A stretch of 32,268 bases of DNA from positions 1 to 32,268 of the forward strand of contig DUZF01000006.1 of the NCBI GenBank assembly GCA_013349665.1, given 5' to 3'. Below, piece by piece: positions 32,244 to 32,268 of the stretch (its first letter is position 1; each line of letters starts with the position of its first letter). The notes beneath the pieces are model-generated. The model saw only the letters and a program-made list of their open reading frames with translations. It had not been told where the DNA came from and did not search any database. A program made the position numbers and the translations under genes. The DNA comes from Rhodospirillaceae bacterium (GTDB taxonomy: Bacteria; Pseudomonadota; Alphaproteobacteria; Rhodospirillales; Magnetospirillaceae).

Positions 32244-32268
32244 ATGCCGCCAGCAGTAACGGTGACGC
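32244..32268 (+). CDS. Possible gene start, cut by the right edge
   Basis: ATG 32244 with GGAGGGG a few bases upstream opens MPPAVTVT before the window ends. Divergent from the O-antigen ligase-like gene. Only eight codons are visible, so the product cannot be named. Confidence 0.4.

Overview
The window looks like a chromosomal segment of a GC-rich alphaproteobacterium, most likely a Rhodospirillales-type organism. The basis is the large (about 180 kDa) NAD-glutamate dehydrogenase, the hemC-hemD-hemY order with a zinc-ribbon-tailed HemY, and DUF4214-bearing proteins. This placement rests on gene content read by eye, not on a search.

Left part (1-7893): a partial haemagglutinin-like two-partner-secretion exoprotein on the minus strand. 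Divergent from it is a coupled pair on the plus strand: a heparinase II/III-like protein and a WecA/WbpL-type polyprenyl-phosphate sugar-phosphate transferase, suggesting surface polysaccharide work. A small coiled-coil protein follows. Next comes a repeat-rich non-coding stretch (6370-6966) with a near-perfect 30-bp inverted repeat and a second composite repeat. A DxD glycosyltransferase is translationally coupled to the glutamate dehydrogenase upstream of it.

Middle (7890-17378): NAD-glutamate dehydrogenase, a small membrane protein, a divergent pair of FliL-like exported proteins, and the haem genes hemC, hemD and hemY in overlapping arrangement (hemY probably starts at TTG). A tRNA-Thr(CGT) gene with its own promoter closes this block.

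Integrated element (17334-24069): the 3' 45 bp of tRNA-Thr is repeated exactly at 24025-24069, bounding an insertion of about 6.7 kb. Inside are a tyrosine recombinase next to the right end, paired candidate arm-type sites at both ends, a cluster of five short hairpins, an array of ACCGGAAG dyads running into a winged-helix replication-initiator-like gene, a small unknown gene, oriT-like hairpins ahead of a MobV-family relaxase, an OB-fold (SSB-like) protein, two pentapeptide-repeat proteins separated by a chimeric 62-residue ORF, and an unknown convergent gene. It reads as a compact plasmid-like integrative and mobilizable element whose only recognisable cargo is the pentapeptide-repeat pair. 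It is the most interesting part of the window.

Right part (24070-32268): by eye clearly less GC-rich up to about 29.4 kb, so possibly also acquired. It holds a low-complexity S/N/T/Q-rich protein, a Tyr/Pro-rich exported protein, a cyclophilin-DUF4214 fusion, a small hypothetical, a Cache-type sensor histidine kinase coupled to an Rcp1-like single-domain response regulator, and an O-antigen ligase-like membrane protein that also ends in a DUF4214-like region. A short dyad and a possible gene start lie at the right edge.
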